A DNA stretch of 64,000 bases from Stomoxys calcitrans (Eukaryota > Arthropoda > Insecta > Diptera > Muscidae), in contig NC_081554.1 in the NCBI RefSeq assembly GCF_963082655.1, positions 55,822,369 through 55,886,368 of the forward strand. The letters run 5' to 3'. The position numbers and the translations under genes were made by a program. Position 1 is the stretch's first letter; every line of letters starts with the position of its first letter. Below, piece by piece: positions 24,263 to 36,149 of the stretch. The notes under the pieces were generated by a model. The model ran no database searches. It worked only from the letters and a program-made list of their open reading frames with translations, and was not told the origin of the DNA.

Positions 24263-26942
24263 AACAAACACAAATCGGTCCATGTTTTGGTATAGCTGTC
24301 ATATAAACCGATCTTGGGTCTTGACTTCTTGAGCATCTAGAGGGCGCAACTCTTATTCAATTTGGCTGACATTTTGCACGACGTGTTCTGATATGACTTC
24401 TAACACCTGTGCTAAGCATGGTAAAATTCAGTTCATAACCCGATATAGCTGCCATATAAACCGGTCTTGGGTCTTGACTTCTTGAGCATCGAGAGGGCGC
24501 AATTCCTCTCCGATTTGGCTAAAATTTTGCACGACGTGTTCTGTTATGACTTCTAACACCTGTGCTAAGTATGACACGACTCGGTTCATAACCGGATATG
24601 GCTGCCAAATAAACCTATATTTGATCTTGACTTCTTGAGGCACTAGAGGGCGCAATTCTTATCCGATTTGGCTGAAAATTGTGCGTGAGGTGATTTGTTA
24701 TGACTTCTAACACCTGTGATAAGTACGGTTCAAATCGGTCGATAACCTGATATAGCTGTCATATAAACCGATCTGGGATCTTGACTTTTTGAGCCACTAG
24801 AGGGCGCAATTCTTATCCGATTTGGCTGAAATTGTGCGTGAGGTGATTTGTTATGACTTCCAACAACTTTGCCGAGTATGGTTCAAATCGATCAATAACC
24901 TGATATAGCTGCCATATCAACCGATCTTGGATCTTGACTTCTTGAGCATCTAGAGGGCGCAATTCTTATCCGATTTGGCTGAAATTTTGCACGACGTGTT
25001 CTGTTATGACTTCTAACACCTCTGCTAAGTATGGTTCAAATCGGTTCATAACCTGATATAGCTGCCATATAAACCGATCTTGGATCTTGACTTTTTGACC
25101 CAATAGAGGGCGCAATTGTCATCCGATTTGGCTGAAATTGTGCGTGAGGTGATTTGTTATGACTTCCAACAACTTTGCCGAGTATGGTTCAAATTGGTTC
25201 ATAACCTGATATAGCTGCCATATAAGCCGTTCTCAGATCTTGACTTCTTGAGCCACTAGAGGGCGCAATTTTCATCCGATTTGGCGGAAATTTTGCACAA
25301 AGTGTTTTGTTATGACTTTCAACAACTTTGCCAAGTATGGTTTAAATCAGTTCATAACCTGATATAGCCACCATATAAACCGATCTTGGATCTTAACTTT
25401 TTGAGGCACTAGAGGGCGCAATATTTATCCGATTTGGATGAAATTGTGCGTGAGGTGATTTGTTATGACTTCCAACAACTTTGCCGAGTATAGTTCAAAT
25501 CGGTTCATAACCTGATATAGCTGCCAAATATACCGATCTTGGATCTTGACTTCTTGAGCCAATAGAGGGCGCAATATTTATCCGATTTGGCTGAAATTGT
25601 GCGTGAGGTGATTTGTGAGGTGAATCATCCGATTTCGCTGAAATTTTACACGAAGTTGACTTAATGTGCCGCTAGAGAGCGCAATTCTCATACGATTTGA
25701 CTGCAAATTTGCACAAGGTGTTTTGTTATGAGTTTCAATGGCTGCTAAGTATGGTCCAAATCAGTCTATAACCCGATATAGCTGTCATATAAACCGTTCC
25801 CAGATCTTGACTTCTTGAGCCACTAGAGGGCGCAATTCTTATCCGATTTGGCTGAGATTTTGCATGAAGTGTTTTGATATGACTTTCAATATCTGTGATA
25901 AGTATTGTTCAAATCGGTGCATAACCTGATATAGCTGCCATATATGGTTTTTCGAATCCTTACTTCTTTAGCCGCTAGAGGGCGCAATTCTCATTCGAAT
26001 TGGCTGAAATTTTGTATGAAGTTGTTTGTTATGACTTTCAACAACTGTGACAAGTATGGTTCAAGTCTGGTCATAACCTGATATAGCTGCCATATAAACT
26101 GATCTTATATTTTGATTTCTTGAGCCACTAGAGGGCGCAATTCTCATTCGATTTGGCTGAAATTTTGCACGATGTGTTTTGTTATGACTTTCAACTACTG
26201 TGCCAAGTATGGTTCAAATCAGTTCATAATCGGATATAGCTGTCATATAAACCGATCTGGAATCTTGACTTTTTGAGCCTCTAGAGGGCGCAATTCTCAT
26301 TCGAATTGGCTGAAATTTTGCATGAAGCTGTTTGTTATGACTTTCAACAACTGTGCCAAGTATTGTTCAAGTCTGGTCATAACCTGATATAGCTGCCATA
26401 TAAACTGATCTTAGATCTTGATTTCTTGAGCCACTAGAGGGCGCAATTCTCATTTTACATGATATAGCTGCCATATAAACCGATTTGGGATTTTGACTTC
26501 TTAAGCCTCTGGAGGCGTTATTCTTATCCGATGTTGCTGAAATTTTGTACAACGGCTTCTCCCATGACCTTCAACATACATGGCCAATATGGTCTTAATC
26601 GATTTGTAGCCTAATGCTGCTCCCAAATAAACTGGTCTCCCGATTATGCTTCTTGAGCCCCTACAAGGTGCAATTCTTATCCGAGTGGTCTAAAATATTA
26701 CCCAATGACTTCTATTGTGGTCTCCACTATTTAATTCACTTATGGTCCGAATCGGACCATAACTTGATATGTCTCCATTAGCATAATAATTCTTCTCTCT
26801 CTCTCTCCCTCTCTAATTCTTCTCTCTTCTTCTCCATTATTCCTTGTTTGCCTAAAAAGAGATACCGCGCAAAGAACTCGACAACTGCGATCCATTGTGG
26901 CGGGTATATTCGATTCGGCTCGGCCGAACTTAGCAAGTTTTT
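24263..26942 (+). mobile_element. Family A element lacking its head, long internal array
   Basis: About 15 to 16 tandem copies of the ~155-bp unit, with 'cttgacttcttgagccacta', 'agagggcgcaattctcatcc' and 'gatatagctgccatataaac'. It ends with 'tgtggcgggtatattcgatt' and CGGCTCGGCCGAACTTAGCA. The normal head with its GTCY tract is missing because the array begins against a family B tail. One shortened unit near 25600-25680 and CT-rich sequence at 26790-26840 interrupt the order. Confidence 0.88.
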
Positions 26943-27002
26943 ACTGGTTTTATGCTAATTTCTAAGATACGCTTGTTTTCTTGCTTAGATAGCGTAACCT
27001 AA

Positions 27003-27080
27003 ACCTACTAATTTCATAGTTCAAAGTTATAGAGCAAATTATTTATTGGATTTTTTCTCTTTTTCTTTGCAGGTAAGCAA
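27003..27080 (+). promoter_or_regulatory. Candidate recursive splice site (zero-length exon)
   Basis: A 19-base pyrimidine-rich tract (27051-27069, one G) runs into CAG|GTAAGC at 27070-27078, so a strong 3' splice site is fused directly to a strong 5' splice site. A branch-point-like CTAAT lies at 27008-27012. This arrangement is the known consensus of ratchet points that subdivide very long introns in flies. It sits in non-repetitive DNA. If real, a host gene on the + strand spans this window. Chance occurrence cannot be excluded from sequence alone. Confidence 0.4.
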
Positions 27081-27511
27081 GTGAATTCTTTTTTTCTTTG
27101 GATTAAGAAGTTCTGTAAGTTGACATTGATATAAAGAAAAAATAACTTTCTAGGTTAACCATAACCTAACTCAACTTTTTCGTTTGATCCTCGTTGGGAG
27201 TGTGGGCCAAACTAAACCAAAACTTCTTTGCTTTCCTTGTTGTGATATAAATGCAACACATCTCTTAGCCTACATTAACTACCGGCAACGACAATAGCCC
27301 CACAAATTGTATGAATTTAAAATTAAGGAATATGAAAAACAGCCAAAGGGGGGACAACATAAAGGAACAACACCGACACCATCACCACCACCTCCTCCTC
27401 CTCCTACTGCTACTCCTCAAAGAAAGAGGGAACTTGAAAACAAAGAAAAGTAGGAAAAAAAACTCATCTTAAAGTTTTAATGCGCATGTAACCCACTTTG
27501 CATAGATGCCA

Positions 27512-27533
27512 GAAGACAGACAGACAGACAAAC
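27512..27533. repeat. (CAGA)n microsatellite
   Basis: A short run of 'cagacagacagacaaacaga' in otherwise unique sequence. Confidence 0.85.
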
Positions 27534-28484
27534 AGATAGGCAGCCAGCCACACACAATGAATTGCAAGAGAAAGAAGAAAAAAGTTTCAAATTTCCTCCA
27601 TGAATACGTAACAATGTTACAAGGTAACCGACAACATTCCCTAGCCTTATAAAAATGTGTAGCATAGGGAGGACTATAACAACAGTCCGCCTTCCCACTT
27701 TATAATGTTTAACTCTCTAGCATAACGATATGAAACCCCCAGCCCCTGCCGATCCCTCCTGCGATGGGTGGTTGCCACTCAAACATCCAATTTTGTAGTA
27801 ATTTCTCAATTCGCGCTGCCTGCTTTTGTTGGAATTATCCATCGTTTGCCATCTATCCCAACACATGTAGCACTACATCCATCTATCTCTACTATCCTGT
27901 GCTTTTTCAAAACATCAAACAACAGCAACGTAGTTGAAGTCTGCTCTCTTGTTGGGGAGATGAAAAATTATTGAAGAAAATCACAATAATAAAAATTATT
28001 GTTGCTATTTGCGGCAAAAGCAAAAAGGAGTAGAGTCACAGCCCTATCAGAAGGTTGTGTGTGCATGAGAGGTCAAAGTTTTGCTGCCACTCACTGACCC
28101 ATGCCACTATTCGCCTACATATTTTTTTCTTTCTATTAAGCCACCATTTCCTGTTAACATCCAAATATGACTTCTAAGGAAAATTTCCTTCAGAGTTCAT
28201 TTTCATGCAAAATTTCTGGAAAATTTTTGTAAAGAATTTTGTTGAAATTTCATTTCCTTTAAATAGATTGGTAAAAATTTGATTTTCATAAACAATTTAG
28301 TCAAAATTGGAAAATGTCTCCAAAGTTCACTTTGCATTTGAGTTTTGTTGAAAAAGTTATGAAATGTTGTCAAAATTTGTATCGTCACACAATGGGATAG
28401 AACCAAAACAAGTAAAAGTGTGCTAACTTCTCCCGTTACCAAACTTCTGTCAAACCAACAAAAATTTCATCTCTTAGGAACCAA

Positions 28485-30597
28485 AAAAGGACGACCGGTT
28501 TACATCCGAGACATATCAGGTGTTAGACTGATTTGGACCGTATAGAAAACCGCATGCTCAATTTATGCCAAATCGGATAAAAATTACGGCTTGTAAGGGC
28601 TCAAGAGATCAAATCGGGAGATCGGTTTATATGGGAGCTATATCAGGTTATAGACCGATTTGAACCTTTCTTGGTTCAGTTGTTGGAAGTCATAATAGAA
28701 CACTACGTGCAAAATTTCAGCCAAATCGGACTAAAATTGCGGCTTCCAGAAGCTCAAGAAGTCAAATCGGGAGATCGGTTTATATGGGAGCTATATCAGG
28801 TTCTTGATCGATTCGAACCGTACCTGGCGCTGCTGTTGGCAGTCATAACAGAACACTACCTGCAAAATTTCAGCCAAATCAGACTAAATTTGCGGCTTCC
28901 AGAGGCTCAAGAAGTCAAATCGGGAGATCGGTTTATATGGGAGCTATATCAGGTTATAGACCGATTTGAACCTTACTTGGCTCAGTTGTTGGAAGTCATA
29001 ACAGAACACTATGTGCGAAAATTCAGCCAAATCGGATGGAAATTGAGGCTTCCAGGGGCCCAAGAAGTCATATCGGGAGATCGGTTTATATGGGAGCTAT
29101 ATCAGGTTATAGGCCGATTTGAACCTTACTTGGCTTAGTTGTTGGAAGTCATAACAGAAAACTACGTGCAAAATTTCAGCCAAATCAGCCTAAAATTGCG
29201 GCTTCCAGAGGCTCAAGAAGTCATATCGGGAGATCGGTTTATATGGGAGCTATATCAGGTTATAAACCGATGCGGACCGCACTTGGCACAGTTGTTGGAA
29301 GTCATAACAGAACACTATGTGCGAAAATTCAGCCAAATCGGATGGAAATTTGCGGCTTCCAGATGCTCAGGAAGTCAAATCGGGAGATCGGTTTATATAG
29401 GAGCTATATCAGGTAATAAACCGATTTGAACCTTACTTAGCTCAGTTGTTGGAAGTCATAACAGAACTTTTCATGCAAAATTTCAGCCAATTAGGACAAA
29501 AATTGCGGGTTCCAGGGGCTCAAGAAGTCATATCGGGTGATCGGTTTATATGGGAGCTATATCAGGTTATAGACCGATTTGAACCGTACTCGGCACAGTT
29601 GTTGGAAGTTATATCAGAACACTTCATGCAAAATTTCAGCCAATTAGGATAAGAATTACGTCCTCTAGAGACTCAAGAAGTCAAGATCCCTGATCGGTTT
29701 ATATGGGAGCTATATCAGGTTATAGACCGATTTGAACCTTACTTAACTCAGTTGTTGGAAGTCATAACAGAACAATACCTGTAAAATTTCAGCCAAATCG
29801 GACAAAAATTGCGGCTTCCAGAGGCTTAAGAAGTCAAATCGGGCGATCGGTTTATATGGGGGCTATATCCAAATCTGAACCGATATAGCCCATTTGCAAT
29901 CCCCAATGACCTACATCAATACTAAGTGTCTGTACAAAATTTCAAGCGGCGAGCTTTGCGCGTTCGATTGCATGCCGATCAACATTTTGTTTAATTAAAA
30001 TGAAGGTTGAAGCCCATAGTAGAAGTTTTCGGTACATTTTCAGTCGATTCGGATAGGTATTGCGCCCTTTAGGGGATCACGAAGTTAAATCGGGTGATCG
30101 GTTTATACGGCATACGGTATCAAGCTATAGACCGATGCAGACCATATTTGACACATATATTAATGGTCTTGGGAGAAGCCGTTGGAGAAAATTTCAGCCA
30201 AATTGGATAAGAATTGCACCTCCTAGAGGCTTAAGAAGTCAAGATCCCAGATCGGTTTATATGGCAGCTATATAAGGATATAAATCAATTTGAACCATAC
30301 TTAGCACAGTTGTTGAAAGTCATAACAAAACATCTCATGCAAAATTTCATCCATATCGGTAAAGAATTGCGCCCTCAAGTGGCTCAAGATGTCAAGATCT
30401 CACATCGGTTTATATGGTCGCTATATCAAAATATGGACCGATAAGGCCCATACTATGGCCCATGGCAAGATCGACTTAAAATGTCATGACGATCAAGAAT
30501 ATATATACTTTATGGGGTCTTAGACAAATATTTCAAGGTGTTACAAACAGAACGGCAAAATTAGTATACCCCCATCCTATGGTGAAGGGTATAAAAA
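28485..30597 (-). mobile_element. Family A element, reverse orientation
   Basis: About 12 units of a 152-156-bp repeat in reverse orientation, with 'agatcggtttatatgggagc', 'tatatcaggttatagaccga' and 'gttggaagtcataacagaac'. The head at the right end has 'tatatatactttatggggtc' and 'ttagtatacccccatcctat', without a clear GTCY tract. Several units are 156 bp, a multiple of three, which keeps frames such as 28671-29138 open as ~52-residue repeats. This is not evidence of a protein. The tail end (left) is truncated. Confidence 0.88.
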
Positions 30598-30599
30598 TA

Positions 30600-31079
30600 T
30601 TCTGTGTGGGAACTGATAAAAATATGTCTTTGAAATTTGGTTAGAGCTGATGTGTTAGCGAAATCATGGGCAAATTTTCAAGGCCCTAGATTATCCGGGC
30701 GTCTTTAACAGACCCTTAAATTTGGGCACCTCGAAAAATTGTTGGGGCTGCCAAATTTTCGTTTGTGGTCCGATTTCCAACTTTTTTTTTGCGGGACAGT
30801 GCTCGAAAATACGCTTGAGGTCTACAATTTTTCGCCTTGTTTCGAGGATATTCGAATTTTATTTGAATTTTAGTTTTTGAGTTGCGCCACTTGGTCAAGT
30901 AAATTCGTTATTTAGAAGATTTCTTACGCATTCGGAAGGATCGAGAGGATTAGAATCTGTGGCGATAAGGATATTCGTTCAATTGCGAATTTCGGTTACC
31001 TTCAGGCAATGGGCAAATTGAGGGGTTAAGATTTGGCTTACATCCTCCGGCTTCACCGCTACTTTGGCTAGAGTCGGTC
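30600..31079. other. No gene recognised
   Basis: Spacer between the reverse family A element and the 21-bp minisatellite. Only short frames without domains. Confidence 0.45.
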
Positions 31080-33600
31080 ATCCCCTGGGAAGATAAGAGT
31101 AGAATTAAAAGGGAAGCTAATAAAAGGGAAGCTAACAAATCGCGTTAGGAAGCGAATAAATCGCGTTTGCAAGCCAACAAATCTCAATAAAAAACGAAAA
31201 AATTGCAATAAGGAGCGAACAATTCGCAATAAGAAGCGAACAAATCCCTTTAGAAAGCGAACATATCGCGACAAGAATCAAACAATATCGAACGAATTGT
31301 GTTGAAAAGCGAACGTACCGCGGTAGGAAACGAACGAATTGAGTAAGGAAGCCAATAGATCGCGTTAAGTAGCGAACAAATCTCGTTGGGTGGCGTTTAG
31401 TGGGTTGGGGCTTAGGCGCGAACGGATCGAGTTAGGAAACGAGCAAATCACGTTGACAAGCGAACAAATTGCATTACATACCGAAAAAATCGCGTTAGAA
31501 AGCGACAATCAAGCGTTAGAAAGCGAACAAATTGCGTGAGAAAGTGAATCGTGCAAGGAAATCAACGCATCTCATTAGAATGCTTAGAATGCTAGGAAGC
31601 CAACGCAACTCGTTAGAATGCTTACGAATAGTGTTAGGGACCGAAAGTATTGCGCTAAGAAGTGAACAAATAGCATTAGAAAGCAAACAAATGGCTTTAG
31701 AAAGCGAACAAATAGCGTTAGAAAGCGAACGTATAGCGTTAGGAAGCCAACGGAGTTGGAACGAACGGAAAGCGTTAGGAAACGAACGAATCGCGTAAGG
31801 ATGCGAACGCAACGCGTATTAAACGAGCGAATGCCATTAGAAAGCGAACGCATCAAGTTGGAAAGCGAATTGTGTTAGGAAGTCAACGTATCTCGTTAAA
31901 AAGCCTTCGAATCGCGTTAGGGTGCGAAAGTATTGCGTTAGGAAGCGAACAAATAGCATTAGAAAGCGAACAGCGTTAGGAAGCGAACGTATCGCGTTAG
32001 GAAGCCAACGGAGTTAAAACGAACGGAAAACGTTAGGAAATGAACGATTCGCATAAGGAAGCGAATGCGTCGCGTAATAAACGAGCGAATGCCATTAGAA
32101 AGCGAACGCATCAAGTTTGAAAGCGAATTGTGTTAGGAAGTCATCGTATTTCGTTAAAAAGCCTTCGAATAGCGTTAGGGTGCGAAAGTATTGCGTTAGG
32201 AAGCGACAAAAAAACTTTAGAAAATAACGTATCATGCTGGAAGCCAATGGATCGAGTTTGGGCACGGATTAATCGCGTAAGGAAGCCAACGGAATTCGGA
32301 TGCGAACGAATCGCGTTAGAAAGCGAACGTTTCGCGTTAGGAAGCCCAGGGATCTCAGTAAAAAGCTAAGGAGTCTCGTAAGGGAGCGAACGTATCGCGT
32401 TTGGAAGTGAACAGATGGCGTTAGAAAGTGAACGTAGCGCGTTAGGAAACCAAACGACCTCTTTTGGTGTGAATGAATTGCATTAGGAAGCCAACGAAAT
32501 TAAAATGCAAGGATCGGGTTAGGAAACGAACGAATCATGTAAGGAAACAAACGTATCGCGTAAGAAAGCGAACGAATGGCGCAAGAAAGCGATCGTATTG
32601 CGTTAGAAAAGGAACAAATGGCGTAAGAAAGCGAACATACCGTATGATAAAACAAATCGTGTGAGGAAGCCAACGCATCTCGTTAGAAAGCTTATGAAAT
32701 GCGTTTGGGAGCGAATGTATTGCTTAAAAAAGCGAAAAAATATAGTTAGAAAGCGAACGAAACGCCTATAAAAGCGAACGTATCACATTTGAAAGCGAAC
32801 GTCACGCTTTAGGAAGCCAGCGGATCGCATTTGGGTGCGAATGAATGGCGTTGGAAAATCAGCGGAGTTAGGAAGCGAACAGATTGCGTTATAAAGCGAA
32901 CGTATCGCCAAAAGGAGCCAACGAATCTCATTAAAAAGCTAAGGAATCGCGTTAGAAATCGAACGTATTGCGTTTGACAGCGAACGTATCGCGCAAGGAA
33001 GCCAACGGATCGCGTTTTGGCGCGAATGAATCGCGTTAGGAAGCCAACGGAGTTAGAAAGAACGTATTGGGTTAGGAAACAAACGAATCGCGTAAGGAAG
33101 CGAAGGTATTGCGTAAGGACGTGAACGTATCGGTTAGGAAACGAACGAATCGCGTAAGGAAGCGAACGTATTGCGTAAGGGTGTGAACGTATCGCGTAAG
33201 GAAGCGAACGTTTCGCGTAAGGACATGAACGTATCGCGTAAAAAAGCGAACGAAGCGACAAAAAGGCTTTGAAAAGCGAACGTATCGTGTAAGGAAGCCA
33301 GCGGATTGCGTTTGGGCGCATATAAATGGGGTCGGTAGAACGCGTTAGGAAGCTAACGGAGTTAGGACGCTAACGGATCGCGTTAGAAAGCGAATCTATT
33401 GCTTAAAGAAGCCAACGGATCTCATTTTAAAGCTATTGAATTGCGTTAGGGAGCGAACGTATCGCTGTAGGAAGCGAACAAATAGAGTTAGAAAACGAAC
33501 AAACAGCGTTAGAAAGCAAAAAAATAGCGTAAGAAAGCGAACAATAGCGTTAGAAAGCCAACGAATGCCGTTAGCAAGCAAACAAATTACGTTAGTTGAT
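31080..33600. repeat. 21-bp minisatellite array
   Basis: Roughly 120 degenerate copies of a 21-base unit close to 'aacgaatcgcgttaggaagc'(g). A second level of order is visible: 'cattagaaagcgaacgcatc' with its ~100 bp of context recurs near 31835 and 32093, about 258 bp apart. Since 21 is divisible by three, long frames open on both strands (for example 32809-33321, reverse) and translate into seven-residue repeats such as RSLPYAI. I read these as a by-product of the period. Confidence 0.92.
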
Positions 33601-33659
33601 GAGATCTCAAAAGCTTTTCGTCGTAATTTGATTGTCATCCAAAAGTATGTCAAAATTTA

Positions 33660-34150
33660 TTTTATGCAATGCGTGAGGTGGTATAAGGGCGAGGGCGTCG
33701 TGTGGTACAATCTCGAGGACGTCGAGTGTGTACATTTTTACGGCCAATAAAATTGCCATAAGAAGAATAACAACCTTTCAACGGTAAGGTCACGAACAGT
33801 CTTGCATTGTAAGAAGGAGATTAACGCCTTCCCTGGGGATAGCAAAATCTGCATCGTTTGGATGCCGGGCCATAGCGGAGTAAGAGGGAATGAATGGACA
33901 GACGATTTGGCGGTGAAGGCCAGAGGTCTGCCGTCAATAAATTTGGTTACCCAAAGTCTTGGGAGTCGTCGCAGTCCGAGTTAAGAGGGTGGACAACGAA
34001 TGCGCATGCAACCCTGTGGGACAGCGAAACGATCGGTAGGACGGCGAAAATCCAATGCAGTGATCCAGATCGTGAGAGGACGAGGCTATTACTGAAAGGC
34101 AGTAAGAATGAGGTCAGTATAGCTTTTGGTGTCATAACGGGACACATTTC
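33660..34150 (+). pseudogene. LINE 3' fragment (RNase H end), same family as 51-54.6 kb
   Basis: It is collinear with 54030-54480. Shared blocks include 'gcgtgaggtggt', 'aaggtcacgaacagtcttgc', 'aagaaggagattaac', 'aggacgaggctattactgaa' and 'gaggtcagtatagcttttgg'. Translation gives 'KICIVWMPGHSGVRGNE' then 'DDLAVKARGLPSINLV', the C-terminal RNase H motif. Frameshifts occur (33802-33984 and 33894 onward are different frames). Reverse transcriptase and endonuclease are absent, so it is a 5'-truncated dead copy. Confidence 0.88.
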
Positions 34151-34354
34151 TATTTTACTGTCCGACGGTATTAGTTGGGGACATGTTTTCAGAAGGTCGT
34201 TCAGTTTCGAAGTTTCGTTCAGCTCAGTGTATTTTAGAGTCAGCGCAGATTCAAGTTCCCTAGCCTAGTGCCTATGAGCCCTGGGTGGAGCATTCCAGTT
34301 TTTAATCCGAGTTTGCGACGGGCTGCGGAGTCTAGCACTCGACTCTGACCCGGG

Positions 34355-34455
34355 GTCGGGGTCGGAGTGTCAAGTCGGAGTCGGAGTGTTAAGTTGGAGT
34401 CGGAGTGTTAAGTCGGAGTCGGAGTGTTAAGTCGGAGTCGGAGAGTGGTTCTTAG
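34355..34455. repeat. 19-bp tandem repeat
   Basis: 'tcggagtgttaagtcggag' recurs at 34362, 34381, 34400, 34419 and 34438, exactly 19 bp apart. GTCGGGG repeats precede it. A related TCGAC/CCGACT-rich tail at 34500-34545 reads partly in the other direction. Confidence 0.9.
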
Positions 34456-34559
34456 CCGGTGCAAGCGTGCTCAACTCCAAACCAAACTCCTTTTCCGGCT
34501 CAATAGCCCGACTTCGACTCTGGGAAAAAGCTCGACTCCGGTCTTCGCAGCCCTGATCA

Positions 34560-36140
34560 AGACGCTCTTACTTCATGGACAAAATTTAATCCAAATGTAG
34601 GTCGTGCCCCTTGATTTTGCACCGTTCAACTAAGGCCCAGTCCTGCCTGTCAGGTTTATGTCTTAATCGTACGGAAAGTATATGAAGTCCAAAACCACTA
34701 CTGAGTTACTCCATTATTCTAAGGCCACTACAGTTCCGATCCTTACTGGTTGCAGTAGAGCGGCGATTTTTTTCAGAGAAAATTTTGTGCGCATTTTTTC
34801 TCATAAGCCTCATGTCATTGTAAATTTCCTTGGGAAATGGTGTAACAGTCGCCAATTATTTTCGTCGTCCATTTACAACAATCACGATATTCTCATGTTG
34901 TTTTTGTCGTTGTTGGTTGTTGGTGTTGTTGTTGGCCGCTGTCATTGTCATCGCTCTGTTTGTTGAACAATGATCCATTGTAATTTGACAGAGTTCGTAG
35001 CACTTCTGCCACTGACTGACTACATCTCCATGAAAATATGGTGAACAAAAATGTTTTGTTCGGACACAAGGGGCTTAGGAGCAGGTGCAGGTGAAGGTGG
35101 CAGAAGATGAGTAGGCGAAGTAGTCAATGTGGACAAAAGTCACCACCGACCCACCGAAAGGTCAGCTATATCCCATGATTTTTCTATGGATACTTGCTGC
35201 TTTGAATGAATTCGCAATAACTTTGTTCGGTAAGGTTTGTTGCCACTCATCATTGTTGTTGGATGAATTTTGGGATGTTTATTTTTGGTCTGCTTTTTGC
35301 TTCTTTTGGCTTTGTTGAGCCATAGTGAAAAAAGGGGAATTCTTTGGAGATTTTGGTTGGGGGAGGCGACGAGTGTCCGACGGGCAGCGACAATGGTTTG
35401 CATCCTTTTCTTCATTGTGAATAGTTTGTATGAAAAGATTTCATTAGGTTTTTCCCCTTTTTTTCTCTCTCATCTCTCAATGTGATGTGTAAGCAAAGTT
35501 TGAAAGTTCACTTTGGCTTTTTTGTTCAATAGACTTGGTCTAAACAGACTTTGAAAGGATTGCCCGAAATGTATACCACCATTTTTGGAATATTTGTCAA
35601 ACTTTCAGAATTTCTGAATAAATTCTAGTTTATCAAAGGATTCTAAGAAACTTAAAACAGGACTTGATTTAGCGAGGAAAGGAGGAAGTGTCAAAAAGTT
35701 GTTTCAATAAGAGATTTTACTTTAATAAATCCTGGTGAGTTAATAGAGAAAAGTGTGGGACTTTGTCTTCTTTAAGGTTGTTGTTCTCAGTCAAGCATAT
35801 CCAAGTTTGACATATCTTCATTGGAATTAATTTTAACTGTGAGGCAACAGAGACAAGGCTAAACGTTTTTAATTTAAACAAACATTCTCACAAAACCTAT
35901 ATTTGAAAGTTCTCGCATACGCTGATGTGTTTTACAGCGGATCTTCTAAGATCTTTGTCTTAAATTTCTTAAATTAGACCGATAATTTCAAGGCCCTCTT
36001 GTCGTTTATAAACTGGCAAGGAAGTGAGGCTCCCCATATGAGGATCTTCTCATATGGGGAGAATCTCCCATATGATTTCTGTACGGTGATTAATGAAACG
36101 GTTTATGAAATTATGCCTTTCCTATAGTATAAAAACTCAC
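34560..36140. other. No gene recognised
   Basis: Apparently single-copy DNA. Frames of 63-94 codons on both strands (for example 34682-34966 and 35140-35415) have no known domain. TTG-rich sequence near 34900-34935 explains a hydrophobic-looking stretch. The only structured element is the short hairpin at 36030. Confidence 0.45.
36030..36061. other. Perfect 13-bp inverted repeat
   Basis: CTCCCCATATGAG (36030-36042) faces CTCATATGGGGAG (36049-36061) around a 6-base loop. A third partial copy, CTCCCATATGA, follows at 36065-36075. No T-run follows, so it is not a simple terminator-like element. Confidence 0.85.
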
Positions 36141-36149
36141 TGTTTCAGT

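Larger units (their letters stand above)
26945..28480. other. Single-copy stretch without recognisable exon
   Basis: This is the clearest non-repetitive block in the window. It holds the juxtaposed splice motif near 27070, a CCT/CTG-rich patch at about 27390-27415 and a (CAGA)n tract near 27512-27533. No open frame resembles a known protein. It is probably intronic or intergenic host DNA. Confidence 0.5.

Noticed and set aside
28671..29138. 155-codon frame with ~52-residue repeats (VITEHYVQNFSQIG..)
   Set aside because: It is a translation of reverse family A units of 156 bp. The period is divisible by three, so the frame stays open by chance.
32809..33321. 170-codon reverse frame as a repeat protein
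   Set aside because: It is explained by the 21-bp minisatellite period. There is no start context, signal or domain, so it is kept only as a low-interest finding.
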